A DNA stretch of 64,000 bases from Dryococelus australis. Taxonomy: Eukaryota; Arthropoda; Insecta; Phasmatodea; Phasmatidae. This document shows, in pieces, positions 12,134 to 24,577 of the stretch (position 1 is the first letter of the stretch; each line of letters starts with the position of its first letter). The notes under the pieces were generated by a model. It saw only the letters and a list, made by a program, of their open reading frames with translations, did no database searches and was not told where the DNA came from. Where the stretch lies: positions 309,383,666-309,447,665 of the forward strand of contig CM057009.1 in the NCBI GenBank assembly GCA_029891345.1. Direction: 5' to 3'. The position numbers and the translations under genes are program-made.

Positions 12134-12652
12134 AATTATTTTTCTTGTGTAGCTGTTGAACTATTTATACAGAAAGTTTTGAAAGCCCTGGTCAAAACAT
12201 TTTTTTAATGCCATACTGGTACTGTTTATAAGTGAAAGTGTTCGTAATATGTAATTTTTAAACAGTCCTGGAAAAATATTACAAGCCACCTAAAATCAAT
12301 ATGCTAATTATTTTTCTTGTGTAGCTGTTGAACTATTTATACAGAAAGTTTTGAAAGCCCTGGTCAAAACATTTTTTTAATGCCATACTGGTACTGTTTA
12401 TAAGTGAAAGTGTTCGTAATATGTAATTTTTAAACAGTCCTGGAAAAATATTACAAGCCACCTAAAATCAATATGCTAATTATTTTTCTTGTGTAGCTGT
12501 TGAACTATTTATACAGAAAGTTTTGAAAGCCCTGGTCAAAACATTTTTTTAATGCCATACTGGTACTGTTTATAAGTGAAAGTGTTCGTAATATGTAATT
12601 TTTAAACAGTCCTGGAAAAATATTACAAGCCACCTAAAATCAATATGCTAAT
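12134..12652 (+). repeat. Three identical 172-bp tandem copies
   Basis: A 172-bp unit starting AATTATTTTTCTTGTGTAGC is present three times in a row (starts at 12134, 12306 and 12478). I could find no difference between the copies. It lies inside the old hAT-like relic, so the triplication is much younger than its surroundings or is an assembly artefact. Confidence 0.95.
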
Positions 12653-14390
12653 GTGTTCTTAAACACACTTAATTTAATTCTAAAAGTGCAGAAAGTCCCG
12701 CCAAATTCAACAATATTTATTACACTGCTTGTTTACTTCGAAGCAGCCAATAGGACTGCAGGAGAGAAGAGAAGCCTTTTGAAGCTAGTTATGAAAACAG
12801 TTCACTTTGAACGAGAAGCAACTGTGATCAGAACTAGTTCGAAGGTAATGTAACCTCCTAAATAGCTGAACTTGTTTTAGTGAAGGAGTTCTGCATCCCG
12901 TGTAACCGCGGCCCAAGAGACCCTCTTCAATTGTATCCACAGTGGTTTCATTTTTAAAAAACTGATCTTCCTTATTAGGAAGTAAATAATTCCAAGTAGT
13001 CCAAATATCACAAAATCATTACAAAAATCACCCAAAATAGTCACATTTTTGTAATTTTTGGTCGCAAATTTTGCCTTGAAGTAGCCCGGCCAAATGGTGA
13101 CAAATAACACAGACTGGCAACCATGTCATGAACAGACTCTTAATATATGTTTATAACTAATTTTGATTTGTTATTAGCAGCGAAAGTTTGAAGAGGCTGT
13201 GTCTTTTTAAATAATTGTTACATAAAATTTAGTTGTACAGATGTGTGTGCGAACAACAAAAAAAGTTACAACTTTTTTATTAATATTTTCCTCAACCAAA
13301 TTTTTTGTTCGTGTTCCCCCCATCCTTGCTCCTCCATTTCCAAACTTTCAAATACCTATGTAGTTGATTTCTTTGATTTACAATGCCACCCTATCACTCT
13401 GTTGTTCTGGCAGGAAAGCATTGTTAGCTAGCAATCTGGGGAATAATTATTTGTGATTTGGGCAAAAGTTGAATGTTGAAGTCCACGCAGTGAATAGACA
13501 GTCTTGAGATCTTGATTTTGTTTTTATTTTTTAGGTTGCTAAAATGGACTTCATCACATCAGCAATGGAAATTATGATATCAGCAAACATACCTTCAGAG
13601 AAGGCAGGCAATCCAGCATTCAGAAATTGGGTGCACCAACACAAAGTTGGTGGTGGAGGTCTGCCTAGCAGTGATACCCTTCACCAGGATTAGTTATCAT
13701 ATTTGACAAAATCATGGAAGGAAAAAGTGTTGCTGCCTCAAAAAAAAAAGTTGCCATAATATCTGGTGAAACTACAGACAAGCTGGTGAGAGCAGTTTGT
13801 CATTCTGCTGTTTACAATTGAGCCCTCCGACTCTCAGCATCGTGTTGCTACAGTGACTTCCCTAGAAGCTGTGAATTGTTCAACCTGTTTATGTACCATT
13901 TCTGAAGTTTTGCAAAACATGGAAGTAAAGTACAATCAGGTTGTAGCTTTTGTGATTCAGCCTCTTACATGAAATCTTGTTTTTATGGTTTTTCATACAT
14001 ATTGCCTGAGCACATACAGTGAATCTCCTAGGTGCCTTGGTGAAAAACAATCCTTCAGAACTAAACCATGTGGTCATATCTGTTACGCAGATATTTTAAT
14101 GCCGGAAAGAAACACAATGATTTCCAACAATTCTTGCAACAGATAAGCTGTAGTGCCTGCTTTTTCCTCATTCCTGTTGTAACCTGATGGGACTCATGGT
14201 TGACAACAATTGAGTAGCCTACTTACAATTGGGAGGTTTTCTTTAGGTTTCTGGGGTCAGAGACAACCCGGGGTAAAAACTTCAACAGTGGGTCATCACA
14301 TCTTCAGAGCCTTAGTGAAGAGGAGCTCAGTATGTTGTACATGTAATTGTTGTTTGTAAAGTCACTGAATTCACTCATTAATCCATTGTT

Positions 14391-14549
14391 AATCAGCTTG
14401 GAGATAGATTCCAAGCCTATTGCTGCAGAGGTCTAACCATAGAAATCAGCTTGAAGATAAATTCCAAGCCTATTGCTACAGAAGTCTTCTTGAAGCAATA
14501 TGCTTGTAGATAAATTCCAAGCCTATTGATGTAGAAGTTTACCCATAGC
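14391..14549 (+). repeat. Three diverged 53-bp tandem copies
   Basis: The unit AATCAGCTTGNAGATAAATT, followed by CCAAGCCTATTGNTGCAGA, recurs at 14391, 14444 and 14497. The copies have diverged from each other, so this duplication is older than the 172-bp one in the same relic. Confidence 0.85.
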
Positions 14550-14882
14550 TCCAATTTTTTAAACAGAGCCTACAAATTTTTGGTGAAGGGGTCTTGAGCA
14601 ATGATGTGAAGGAGGGTTTGAACAAGCTGAAATATTTCCGCAGAAGGACAGCCACAGAGTTGCTCAAGAACACAGCATAAGATAGTCCATAAAGCTGGAC
14701 AAGCTTATGGGAGAGGATCCTGCTCACAAATTCTTGCAACCAAATCAGATTTGCTTCATAAACTAAACATTCTTATACATGATATATCATGATTCTGACA
14801 CTGGTGAGAGGCGAGATACGCCAGATTCTAGACAAACCCTGGCTCATGGCTAAAAAGTTAATGAAATTAGTTGTTAAATTCT

Positions 14883-16262
14883 GGTAGGGTGCCAGCTCAT
14901 CTATGCACAGGTGAGCATGTGGACTCTAATTCTCAGGGTGGTAGCAGGTCGACAGCCACGTGACAAACCCCTCACAAGTACACGTTCAATTGATGAAACA
15001 GTCCAAGTTCAAATATTCTACAGAACACTTGTTAAAACATAGATCATCTGGAGTGGGCCAAGTCCTGAAGGTTCTTGCGCACGAGAAAGAATAAACAAAC
15101 AAATACTAGGATCAGAATGGTTATGTTGGTAAAAGCAACAATACACTCGTACGCAACACTACCATCCTAGACTGAAGCAGGCATGGCATTTGGGCCTGCC
15201 ATAGGCCTGAGCAGAGAAAAGCATAGTTTAGTACGTGAATGGAATTATGGTAATAAAATCTTCGGGGTGATGAGTATTACTAAGACAGTAACATGATCAC
15301 GGGAGGAGCGAACAAATTACAAAAGGTTCCTGTATATAAATTTACACTATTGCAGCTATGATAATCAGACAAGAAGGGGCAGGTTCCTGCGACATGACAC
15401 GCAGGTGTTCCCTGTGCCCGCCAAGCCAAGACTAAGGAGAAGAGGTAAGATGGCAGGGCGCCTTGCCGGTATTCTCCCGCCAACTCCAAGAGATAAATTT
15501 ACTAAAAGAACATATTGCAACATGTACACTAAGTTGTTGCAGAACACACAAGAAACACTGGAGCAATTAACAAGAGCTTTCCGACAAGTCAGATTTGGTA
15601 ATCGAAGTTTCAGAATCGTGTTAATTGTTTGTTTGTGATAATTAAGAAAACAAGCTGGAATGGGCCGGCAAGGCACTTGGAGGCATTTAAAGAACAAACA
15701 TGATACTTACAACTTACGGTAACACTTTGAGACGTGTAAATCAAATTATGAAAATAATACATTACAAGCAAAAGAATTTAGTTTTGGGCAACTAGCATGG
15801 CGGAAGCTGGAAATGCTAGGATGTTTACATGTCAAACATAATGTTGATCTGAGAATTTAATATTGCCCTTTTTAATAAACAAAACACCTTAATAATCCTA
15901 GAAAACTATGAAAAGAATTATGAGTGTCGCAGTCTCCTGTTTTGTAGTGGTTACAAACCCGCGTGGCTTCACATTCACAGGCTTACTATGCCTCACTTGA
16001 AGGGAGCTAAATGTAGGTAACACTTTCCCTTGCTAAATTGTGACTCTGCTTTATGGGGCACTGATTGGAATTACACTGCACACACATAATACGGAGAAAA
16101 CTCTTGGAAACTGGATCGGGTGGGTCGTGACCCGTTCCTGCACGAACGGCAGAGGTGACCCGTGCACGGACGTGTGTTCTCAGTGCATGAGCAGAGCAGC
16201 AGTGGTCTGCCTCCCAAGTGGGTTATTGAGGGTGATGAAACATAGTAATAGTTACTGACTTA
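14883..16262 (-). mobile_element. Solo-LTR-like repeat, copy A
   Basis: This block interrupts the hAT-like relic. It shares dispersed matches, in the same order, with 41840-43207: a GAANCAGGCATGGCA block, CACGGGAGGA, AAAAGGTTCC, a CATGACACGC-like block and a TATTCTCCCGCCA-like block. The second copy sits directly against the 3' end of the Gypsy pol relic at 43208-44970, where a 3' LTR would be. This copy is therefore most simply a solo LTR of the same family, in minus orientation. Exact boundaries and a target duplication could not be fixed. The reading frames inside it (around 15280-15700) have no recognisable product. Confidence 0.45.
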
Positions 16263-16276
16263 AGGTTTTGTTTTCA

Positions 16277-16372
16277 AAAGTCCCAGGGCTAAAAGAAATA
16301 AAATTGATGAGGGTGCCTACTCAGTTCTTATAGAGCAGCTGAAAGCAAATACCACTCTTACTGTCTTGGAAG
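16277..16372 (+). pseudogene. hAT-like relic, middle piece
   Basis: A short open stretch (KIDEGAYSVLIEQLKANTT and following) belongs to the relic that begins at 11851. It stops abruptly at the TA of the pogo-like insertion. The frame continues in register at 20757 if that insertion and one TA are removed, which shows that the two sides were once joined. Confidence 0.7.
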
Positions 16373-16649
16373 TACAGTGGAGTCCTGCTAAAACAAACCT
16401 TGCAAGTTTTAAAATCCAGTTAATCCAAATTAGTGTGTGTTAGAAAAAAAATAGCTATTATGAATGCGAAACCAAGCTGTAATTTCTTTATTTTTCCATT
16501 TTTATAGTAGAGTAGAGAAAATAGTACAGGTGGGCGATAAAGAGAAAAACAGATACACCATGCAATCAGATCCGATGACCTACATAAAACCGATCCGGCA
16601 GTTCTTACTTCAAATGTCAGCATTCCATTTGTAATGTCTATATTGCTAT

Positions 16650-17359
16650 AAAGTAGGAGGGAGGAAGGAGTTGGAGTTCGTTATGCCGGGAAGAGGGAGA
16701 AAATACCCGGCGAATTACACCAGATGTGAAGAAGTGTGGGGGGTTTAAGGGGAAAGAGGGTAAGGGAAAGGATAGGATAAGGAGGTAGAAGGAAGAAGTG
16801 GTCACTGAAATCTCAACTCAAATGACCGAAATTCCACTTCAAAGTCTCAAAAGGTAGAAAATGCACCAAATATCACCATCCAATCTTAATGTCGACGACT
16901 CACCTTAATAAATAGGGGTCTTCAGGGTGCCCTCAAATACCCTTAAACATACATGTATAGATATTGCGACCAATCTCAGTCAACCAATCATTATTTAATA
17001 TTTCCCACTCTGGGATAACATGGGGGTAAAACACATGGGGGGATATAGGGATCGGGAACATGTAATGACTCTGTAGGGCGGTTCTATTAAAATTCCTACC
17101 TATGAATACATCCACATGTATCCAGAAAATTTTCTCTATTATAAATTATTTAATCTGTAGTATTACTAGTATGCTGAATAAAACCTAATAAAATTTGAAG
17201 AAAATAAGAAAAGGGCGTATCATAACCTTCAAAACTCCAAAATTGATTGACTACTTGGTTAGGGTACTGAACACAAAAATTAAACTCACCAATTTCATTA
17301 CAAAAAGATAAACAATTATACTAACAACTATTATTCTGTATAAGGTAACAATAACAAGT

Positions 17360-17406
<47 letters not shown>

Positions 17407-19120
17407 CTTGTCTGCTGTAAATGAGTATTATTGTGTAATTAGTAACAAAAAGAATTAAAACAGGTTACTGAGTACTTTGAAATATCTCAAAAGTATGTAT
17501 AAGACAATCAAAACAAGTCATTCATATGCTCGAGACAACATGAGCCAATAAGAATATAAAATTATACTGTAAACAGAGAGTATCATATTTGATAGCTTGA
17601 GAAAAATATGTGGGTTATTCTTTATAAAAAGAAACAAAAAAATAAATAAAACAAATTATATTGGCATTAAGAATCATACATAAAACTTTTAAATAATAAA
17701 AACAAATGTTTAACAGGAAATAGTCTCTCGCTTTACTAACTTTCCAAATATAAACACTAGACTCTACGATCAATAACTGTGTACATAACACTCTCAAAAT
17801 GGCTAATTACTTCAAAGGATTGGCACAACAAGCAGGAATTATTATACTCAAATAAAATTATCTTATATTTAAATTAACCTAAATCTAAAAATTAATTAAA
17901 AATTTCCTAGTACACAAATAATATCCACAACTTTACCTCGCACCTAGAGAACAAAACAATCGTGCAACTACCAGGAGTACCAACTGCTAACTTCATATAA
18001 ACAAGGAACAAATGTAACGACCAAAGAACAACTCATTACACGCCAGTAATGAACTACTTCCCTTTGGAAAAGAACATCTAATACACTATGAGAACAAAAA
18101 TTAACTCACCTCCGCCAATACTTCTGAAACTACAACAGTAACTGCACCTCTTGTCTCGTAGCTGCGTACACACCGACTGCCTCGCCAACTCTGGACTACA
18201 CTCTACCATGTCGCCTTGTACTCTCTCTCTGCTTACTCGCTTCTCTTCTCAACCTAACTTATCCTACGACCTAAATTTAACAAGATTGATTGGGGCCATT
18301 TTCCCCAAACTTTCAGAAAGAAATGTCCCAACCAATCACTAACCTAAGCTGCAAAAAAAAAATCCGCAACTTAACTCATTATGGAAGATTTACAAGCAGC
18401 TCCCCCGATCACTGCTGGGTGATGCGCCCCCGCACAACCTTCGCTCACTTCTACATCACTCGCACGACTGCACTGTTTCCCTCCCCTCATCCTGACCTTA
18501 CTTTCGTCCGCCTCGCCTCGGCCTTCAGCCAATCAGTGGGCGGCATCCCCCTCTGGCCTCAGCCAGATCGCAAAGGAGGCATGTGACTGTTTTCCCCTTT
18601 CCCCGGATCCATCATGCCTCACCAGGCTGGGATAAACAGGAAGTCTTCCCCTCACCCCTGGCACGATCCTAACTCTAGCCGGCCACCGCTGCAAAACACG
18701 GCATCGTAGTTCGCCTCGAACCTTCTATACAGCGTGCAAAAATGTGCGAGGCACAGCTGGCATCTGCTGAAGCCTCATTCCTCACGTACCAAGTTCCTAC
18801 AAATTGTCATCATCAAAAGACCAGAAAAGAACAAAACTGCAACCACTTCGTCCGAGAAGGTTCGATACTGAGAACAGTAAAATTCACAGCTAACCCAATA
18901 ACAAGCAGATTCCTAACCCAATCAAGAGAGAAAATTCCAGGTGTCCCTAATTGTGAACTGAAGAGAAGATTAAGTCAAACCATATGAAAAAAACTATTCC
19001 CTCTGAACAAAAAAAATAAATTTAATCCTCTAAAACAATTCCCATCCTGAAAATTAATAAAATGCACTTCCAAACCTAACTTGCCCAAACAAAAAATATA
19101 AATTAAAAAGAAATTACTCA
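16650..19120. other. Unassigned sequence inside hAT copy 1
   Basis: This segment replaces the region that in hAT copy 2 encodes the catalytic core and C-terminus. It holds an AT microsatellite (17362-17402), an AT-rich middle and a C-rich stretch at about 18130-18730. No motif was recognised in its reading frames. It may be a further nested insertion whose ends I could not define. Confidence 0.4.
17362..17402. repeat. (AT)n microsatellite
   Basis: About 20 uninterrupted AT dinucleotides. Confidence 0.97.
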
Positions 19121-20756
19121 TAGCTTTTAAGGGCATAACAATATGTCACTGGTAACTGAGAGAGTGTTTGCGGATGTAAGAATGCCACAAATTTTTGCAG
19201 ACACATTTTCAACCATCCCGGGAATTATTTTTGTTGCCAGTGGTTTTTGAGAAACCATCTGATATCGTTCTTCCAGGGGAGATACTAACTTCCAGAATCC
19301 AACATCTTCAACAACACTAATTGGCTGCAAATCTACACACATCATTTTTGCAATTTTTTTTTTTTATAGAAATATCTTGTGTAATTGGGAATTTTGGGAA
19401 TTTCTGTTTTGTTATTTAGCACTTCTGACAAAGTGTGTTGCTTTGTGAACGACTTCAAAGAATTGCAACTTCAAGATGTGCCTAAAGAAGGCCCTGACAA
19501 AGTTGGCTAATTTATATTATTAATCCAAACATAATTTTCAAGAATTTCTGAATGCTTCTGCTTTAGATGTATCCGTAAATTTGATGTATTGAAGGTCGTG
19601 GCTTTCTCCCCGCCCCTTGAAATTTCAGCATGGCACAACAAACATGCTGCCTTTAGTGAATGTGCAACTGCAACTTTAAAATACCGCCACACATCGCTGC
19701 TGTTTGAAAGCACACTGTTAATTTTGTGAGAAGAGAGCGAAGTAAATATATGCGACTTGAAACTGGCTATTTTTCTCGCATTCCACAAAAAGTTCAATAT
19801 TAATTTGCAGCACTTTAACACAACATGATTGACGTTTCTTGAATTATATTACTGCATCGGCTAAAATATTTATGAATGGAAAATCAGCACATGCCTCAAA
19901 GAACAAACATTTTACACAAGAAAAGAGTTTTGTATTTTCGCTGTTAACAAATGTAAACAAATAAAGTGGCCGCCCATAGACGTTCCTGTTCATAAACGCT
20001 GTTGGATGTGTGTGATGTTAAATGGATTGTATATCGAATGAAGCGCCACGACACTAGCCCTGCGACTCTAGTGCCATAGTTACTGCCAATCGATAACCAC
20101 CTATCAATCACTGCAAACTATAACATTCGTGCAGCTTGCATACAAAACATTGTATCATCTTTGTGATGTTTAGAAAAGTAGTTTCGACGTTCGAGGTTAT
20201 GATTTTAATAACAGAGCCAGTGATGCTAAGAATCCAGCAAACCAAGATCCTGAAAGAAGTGGAACCAACCCATCAATAAAAATCTTATATTTTTCTTATA
20301 AAAAAATTGTGTATCGGTTGGTTATGTATCAGTTAGAAACGAGTGCATTGGAAATGTTAAAATAGTAGAATATTGGCAGATACCAATTCATAAACGAATA
20401 CATCGGTACATCACTAGAAAATATACACATTTTTTAAGCTTGGCACTGTTATTCCCATCACTAAAAGGTGGCTTTCCATATGCCGAATTCCATAGACAAA
20501 TTTGTTGCACTCTAGCAATAAATTTTGGAATCACTAAAATCACAGTTTACGCTCATATAAAGTTATTCTGCACTTAAGAAGTGAACAGTTAATAATGAAA
20601 GCAATCAACTGAACAAAATGACACATATTGTTATAGTTAACTTTAAATATGGTGCTCACTACTGTATTACAAGGAATAATTTTGGATAATCAAATAATCT
20701 TCTAATCTTAGAAGGCATCAGTCCCCATTAGTTTGAATTAACAGGATTCTACTGTA

Positions 20757-20940
20757 CTCAAATCAATGGAGAATGACCACAAGGCTTTAGTGGTGGGAGC
20801 TCCAAGAGCTCTGTAAATGCCTGTATCAAATATGTACTGTGAGTGATTTTTCTCACATTTTTCTTCTGTTCTTATAAATAGACGGACAAATATAAATGTG
20901 GCCAACTTTGAACTTTAATAGTCTTGTGAATATGAAGGGA
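20757..20940 (+). pseudogene. hAT-like relic, 3' piece
   Basis: Directly after the TA that flanks the pogo-like element, the frame from 16372 resumes and gives LKSMENDHKALVVGAP. A C-terminal block with two stops follows (PVSNMYCE, then VLINRRTNINVANFE). This is the conserved end of hAT-like/CGGBP1-like proteins, which usually reads close to 'ERSFS.YK.ILTDRRTN...N'. It completes the relic begun at 11851 and gives the order in which the later elements arrived. Confidence 0.75.
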
Positions 20941-21007
20941 AAAAATGAAATTTCTTAAACATACCATTTTTGTGTGTCAATTTTAGACATTTTTATTACA
21001 AATGTTA

Positions 21008-22325
21008 TGTTTCTAAAGGAAAAAAGGCTTATCGGATTACTTTCCTGACCATGTGTCTGTATATGTGTATCCCTAAAAGCTTTTGAATGCATTAACTGAA
21101 TTTCACCAAATTTGGTGCACACACAGAACTTAGTAAGGACATCCGATTACTATAGTTTTGACCATGCCAGATGCTCATTTTAAAAATGGAGGTAATTTTA
21201 AATTTAGTGTGATATGTAATTTCGGGAACTATTGAACTGATTTTAACCAAATTTTGCATGTTGACAGCACATCATGTAATAATTGATTTTGGAGATCATT
21301 ATTGTTGTTGTTCATCCATTTCAGAAGATAAGAAGATAGCAGAAATGGAAAATAAAGCTTTTACATTATATCTGGAAAATTACTTAACCAATCTTTACGC
21401 AATTTGGCATTTAAGAAATGCTATTGCAGACCATGTAAACATATGCAATAAGCCAATTATTGTAAAAAGGATAAGGCACTTACTTTAAAAATGGTGGCCA
21501 TACAAATATTTCTACCATACCATTCCACCAATTTCAACGAAACTTTGTATATAACAAAATATCTATTACAAAAATCATCTATGCAAGCACATAGTCTTTA
21601 GTCCACCATTTTGTATGATTGTACTGTGAGAAGAGAATAAATTATTTAATATACGGTTAAACAATTAACTGATCTCTGCCAAATTTGGCTGGCAATCAAA
21701 ATTGGTATGTTTTAAGTGGGACACACACTTAACTTTCAAAATGGGAGCCATATTGACATTTTAGCTTAGTATGTTGTATCTTTGAAACCATGTAATCAGT
21801 TGCAGCTTAACTTTGTATGCTGGCAATATCTATTAAAACCATCAAATATTCGTACACAGAGCCTTTTTTTTCTGCCATATTGTAATATAGCATCACATGA
21901 ATTAGTAAAGTTATGTCATATTTTGGGAAACAATTACCAATTCCCACCAAATTTGGCAAACAAGTAGTAATACTATAGTCCAAATTTGTGTGTGTGTGCA
22001 CGCGTGCACGCACGTGTGTGTTTTTTTATTTATTTAAGTCAGTCAGACACTGATTCTCAAAACGGTGGTCATCAAAATTTTTTGAAAATTTTGTAATATT
22101 TATTAAATAATGTAACCAAATTCAACTTATATTTGTATGCTGACATCTATTGGAAGCATTTTATACAGAGCCTCTTTTTTAGGTCTTTTTTTATGATTGT
22201 ATCAATTGGGGAAAAAGTTTTCATATAATAGCTCGGGAACCAATCAACCTATTTCCACCAAATTATTCACATAATTGGTGCTATGGTATACCATGTAAAA
22301 TTACATGATATTAGTTAGTGCTACA
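21008..22325 (+). mobile_element. Helitron-like repeat, copy 2
   Basis: The left end (TTCTAAAGGAAAAAAGGCTT, then a GATTACTTTCCTG block) matches copies 1, 3 and 4. AATTTCACCAAATTTGGTGC and several degenerate sub-repeats follow (for example CCCACCAAATTTGGCAAAC near 21950, and TTTTTTTCTGCCATATTGTA near 21865-21885). The copy seems to continue at about 24450-24570, beyond an unassigned insertion. Frames around 21807-22013 are by-products of the repeat; one reads MAEKKG, equivalent to MADKRG in copies 1 and 4. Confidence 0.55.
21987..22021. repeat. 35-bp alternating purine-pyrimidine tract
   Basis: An uninterrupted TG/CA/CG alternation with a CACGCGTGCACGCACGTG core lies inside Helitron-like copy 2. 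Such tracts can adopt left-handed Z-DNA under negative supercoiling. Confidence 0.9.
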
Positions 22326-22329
22326 TATT

Positions 22330-24450
22330 TTTTCAACATATACATCACCATGCAAGTGCAAACTCCATCCTCAGCTAAGGTGACATGTCTGTTTAATGAC
22401 ATGGGAAAGCTGCCTGAAATAAGACTGACAACTCTTACAACCACAAGAATCTTTATCAAAATGTTCTCACCAAGCCAGATCATTTTAAACTTGCAGCACG
22501 GTGACATCCAGCCATGAGCCACCCAGGAATAAATGAGAAATGATGAGAAACCCGGTTTGTGAGTGAGTGCCAAACACAACCCACATACCAGATAATTCTA
22601 CCTGCTACCACTCTCAGATGGCCAGCTTACACCCATCACTTTGTAGGTGCTGCAGAATGGGAGGTAAGGCCCAGCAGGCCCTGACATCGACCGGCCAGCA
22701 CTCAAGTGATTATATAGTTTCGTGCACCTGGCATATTGGGACTTTTGCTGTGGCATTTCTCGGACATATCTTATCTTGAGACTTGCTACCCCAACCGGCA
22801 CCTTAACGGAGCACCATCTCGGAGATTCAAATCATCTACAACTGTGCCGTCAGCCTGCCTTCCAAGTCCTGCCAAGGCCACTGATGTCCGCCACAACGGC
22901 TCCAATGCCTGACACCAGCCAGTGTCATCCAGTATCCAACCATGCTACTTGCCAGAAACTGTTCAGGGCATGTGCAGTGTGCTCTTCACACTCACCCCTA
23001 CTTGTACTGCTCTCTCCAAATTATGTTAATCCTAAGTACTGTCACTTCTTGACCTACACCAGGCTTTGTTTATTGTGTTGTTTATTAAATGTATTACATA
23101 AATTCAGCCCCTTTTTATATTTTGTCGGCTCCATTTGAGCAGTTGTGCCAGGCACCCTCACCTGCACGTAGTAGCATAAATACATTCAGTTTTAATAAAT
23201 GTGGGTTGTCCATATTTTCACAGTTTCTAATCATAGACAATAAAGGCAGTCCTCAATTTAATTTCAGTGTTTTCATTTCTTATTGCTTAATTTCATTTTC
23301 ATTAATAATAGTCCTTCAGATAGGGGAAGTGCCTTCGGTACCTTTACTACAGCATGGACCATTGAGTTTCCAATGAGTGCAACCCATCATGTTAGACTGC
23401 TTGGTTTCCTTTTAGAATCAGCTCCTTTGCCCAGACTTTACACCTGCCTTAACCTTTTGTATCTCTTCTCAACCTAACAACCTGTAATAATCATTAAACT
23501 TAACTCTTGCTTAAATTTTGCATACCTTAAGGAATCTTACCCATCAAGAGAGAACAGGTTTTAGAGTATCTTGGACCCCATACCATAGTTCCTACATAAA
23601 CAAAGACACATACATTCTGTGGCCAGTTTTGGTATGTCACACTTCTGAGATACTATAGAGGGAGCCCCCTTACTAGGTACAATCCACCCCAAAGGAGGAT
23701 TAATTGAACAGGTTTCTGCATTACAGTGTGTCCAGCTCAAGGCCATGGAAACTTGCCTAGAATAATAATCCTCATCTTTACACACTCTAGCTAATATAGT
23801 ATTCGAGGTCTCCCTAGGTGCAACTAGCTTCACTATCCAATAACTGTTTTAATGCATTTCCCCTCTCAACATGGGAGTCGCTGCAAAGCCCGTAAGGCGG
23901 AGGCAGCATACTGGCGGTCACTTGCCAACCAGACTAGGCATTGTTATTGCCAGTACTGTGACATGAGAGATAAAGCCAAGCTATCCCGAAGCTAAGCAGT
24001 ACCATCATTGCTGGCTCTGCCCCAAGGACTCTTTGGTCCACTGGTAAAGGTCCCTGGGATGTCGTACTTGGGCTGGGTCTCACCCTCCCACTGACACGTC
24101 AGCCACTGTCACCTATTGTAGTTGGGGTAACTCTAACTCTTCACTTACCACCAACGCCCAGAGTCTGCTGCTACACCAGTCCAGAATCCTAGCAGAAACC
24201 TACCCCAAACCAGCTATCACTTAGGCCATCCATCTCGCTTGACGAAATGCTGCTGTGTGCACACTGCAAATAGAACTAGTGACGAGGCCCCTTGCCACAT
24301 TTCTACACAATACCAGCTCACATGGGTGCCACCATACACGTTGAGAGGAGCCGTATACAATTAACAACCCAGACTCTTAGCCCACCAGCTACTTTAAACT
24401 GCTGACAGAGTTACTAGAAGCATGCAAATTACAGACTCAGAAAGGGAATC
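22330..24450. other. Unassigned insertion in Helitron-like copy 2
   Basis: This GC-richer block separates the two parts of Helitron-like copy 2. It contains a TATATAG box near 22710-22720 in a promoter-like setting and is probably one or more decayed retroelement pieces. No protein motif was recognised in its frames. A short 5S-rRNA-like stretch near 23980-24005 was rejected. Confidence 0.35.
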
Positions 24451-24577
24451 GTGTTCTTACAACTTTGTGTTGTGCATCAAAGTTGCTCAGGCACTTATTG
24501 TTAAAATGACAGCAATGTAAATACTTCAGGTAAATAATGCCTATTTACTAAACATTAGACTGATCACAGCCGAAGTT

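Larger units (their letters stand above)
11851..14880 (+). pseudogene. hAT-like transposase relic (CGGBP1-like family), 5' part
   Basis: An ATG at 11851 opens a decayed frame. Around 11925-12120 it contains a finger-like block (ISCGFCNEADAWE, then a His-containing segment and a Lys-rich tail). After an interruption, 13544-13690 encodes SANIPSEKAGNPAFRNW, a block typical of the CGGBP1-like/hAT-related proteins common in arthropod genomes. Further conserved blocks follow in order: GETTDKLVRAVCHS (about 13765-13810), a region ending SASYMKSCFYG (about 13955-13990), and a VVT*WDSW block near 14180-14200. A KLDKLMGEDPAHKFL block lies near 14690-14740. Stops and frameshifts are frequent, so this is a fossil. 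Its 3' part reappears at 16277-16372 and 20757-20940, beyond later insertions. Confidence 0.75.
16525..20416 (-). mobile_element. BED-finger hAT element, copy 1 (nested, internally replaced)
   Basis: The left end TACAGGTGGGCGATAAAGAG and the right end (reverse complement TAGTGATGTACCGATGTATT) match the ends of the element at 56837-59936. The flanks GAAAATAG (16517-16524) and GAAAATAT (20417-20424) are an 8-bp target duplication with one mismatch, as expected for hAT. Minus-strand frames retain the BED finger (about 19530-19720; W, C..C and H residues with KQKH) and a DLQPISVVEDVGF block (19127-19345). The catalytic core and C-terminal dimerisation domain are missing. The interval from about 16650 to 19130 does not match copy 2 and is foreign or rearranged. 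The transposase is inactive. Confidence 0.8.
16375..20754. mobile_element. Pogo/Tigger-like element with TA target duplication
   Basis: The left end CAGTGGAGTCCTGCTAAAAC and the inverted right end (reverse complement CAGTAGAATCCTGTTAATTC) form imperfect terminal repeats matching at about 19 of 24 positions. They have the CAGT start and GAATCCTGTTAATTCAAA-type sequence seen in pogo/Tigger elements. TA dinucleotides flank both ends (16373-16374 and 20755-20756). Own sequence is only about 140 bp on the left and 330 bp on the right; no pogo transposase is visible. It is therefore a small non-autonomous element, expanded by the hAT element nested in it. Confidence 0.75.

Noticed and set aside
12134..12652. 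Regularly spaced repeats that could suggest a CRISPR array
   Set aside because: The 172-bp units are contiguous and identical with no spacers, and the genome is eukaryotic.
15280..15697. Overlapping frames of 69-110 codons on both strands
   Set aside because: They lie in the LTR-like repeat shared with 41840-43207, with no recognised domain; they are repeat by-products.
23970..24030. A short stretch resembling 5S rRNA (CCCGAAGCTAAGCAGTACC)
   Set aside because: Only about 20 bases resemble the conserved 5S core; the flanking parts do not follow. It is too weak to call a 5S gene, pseudogene or SINE3.
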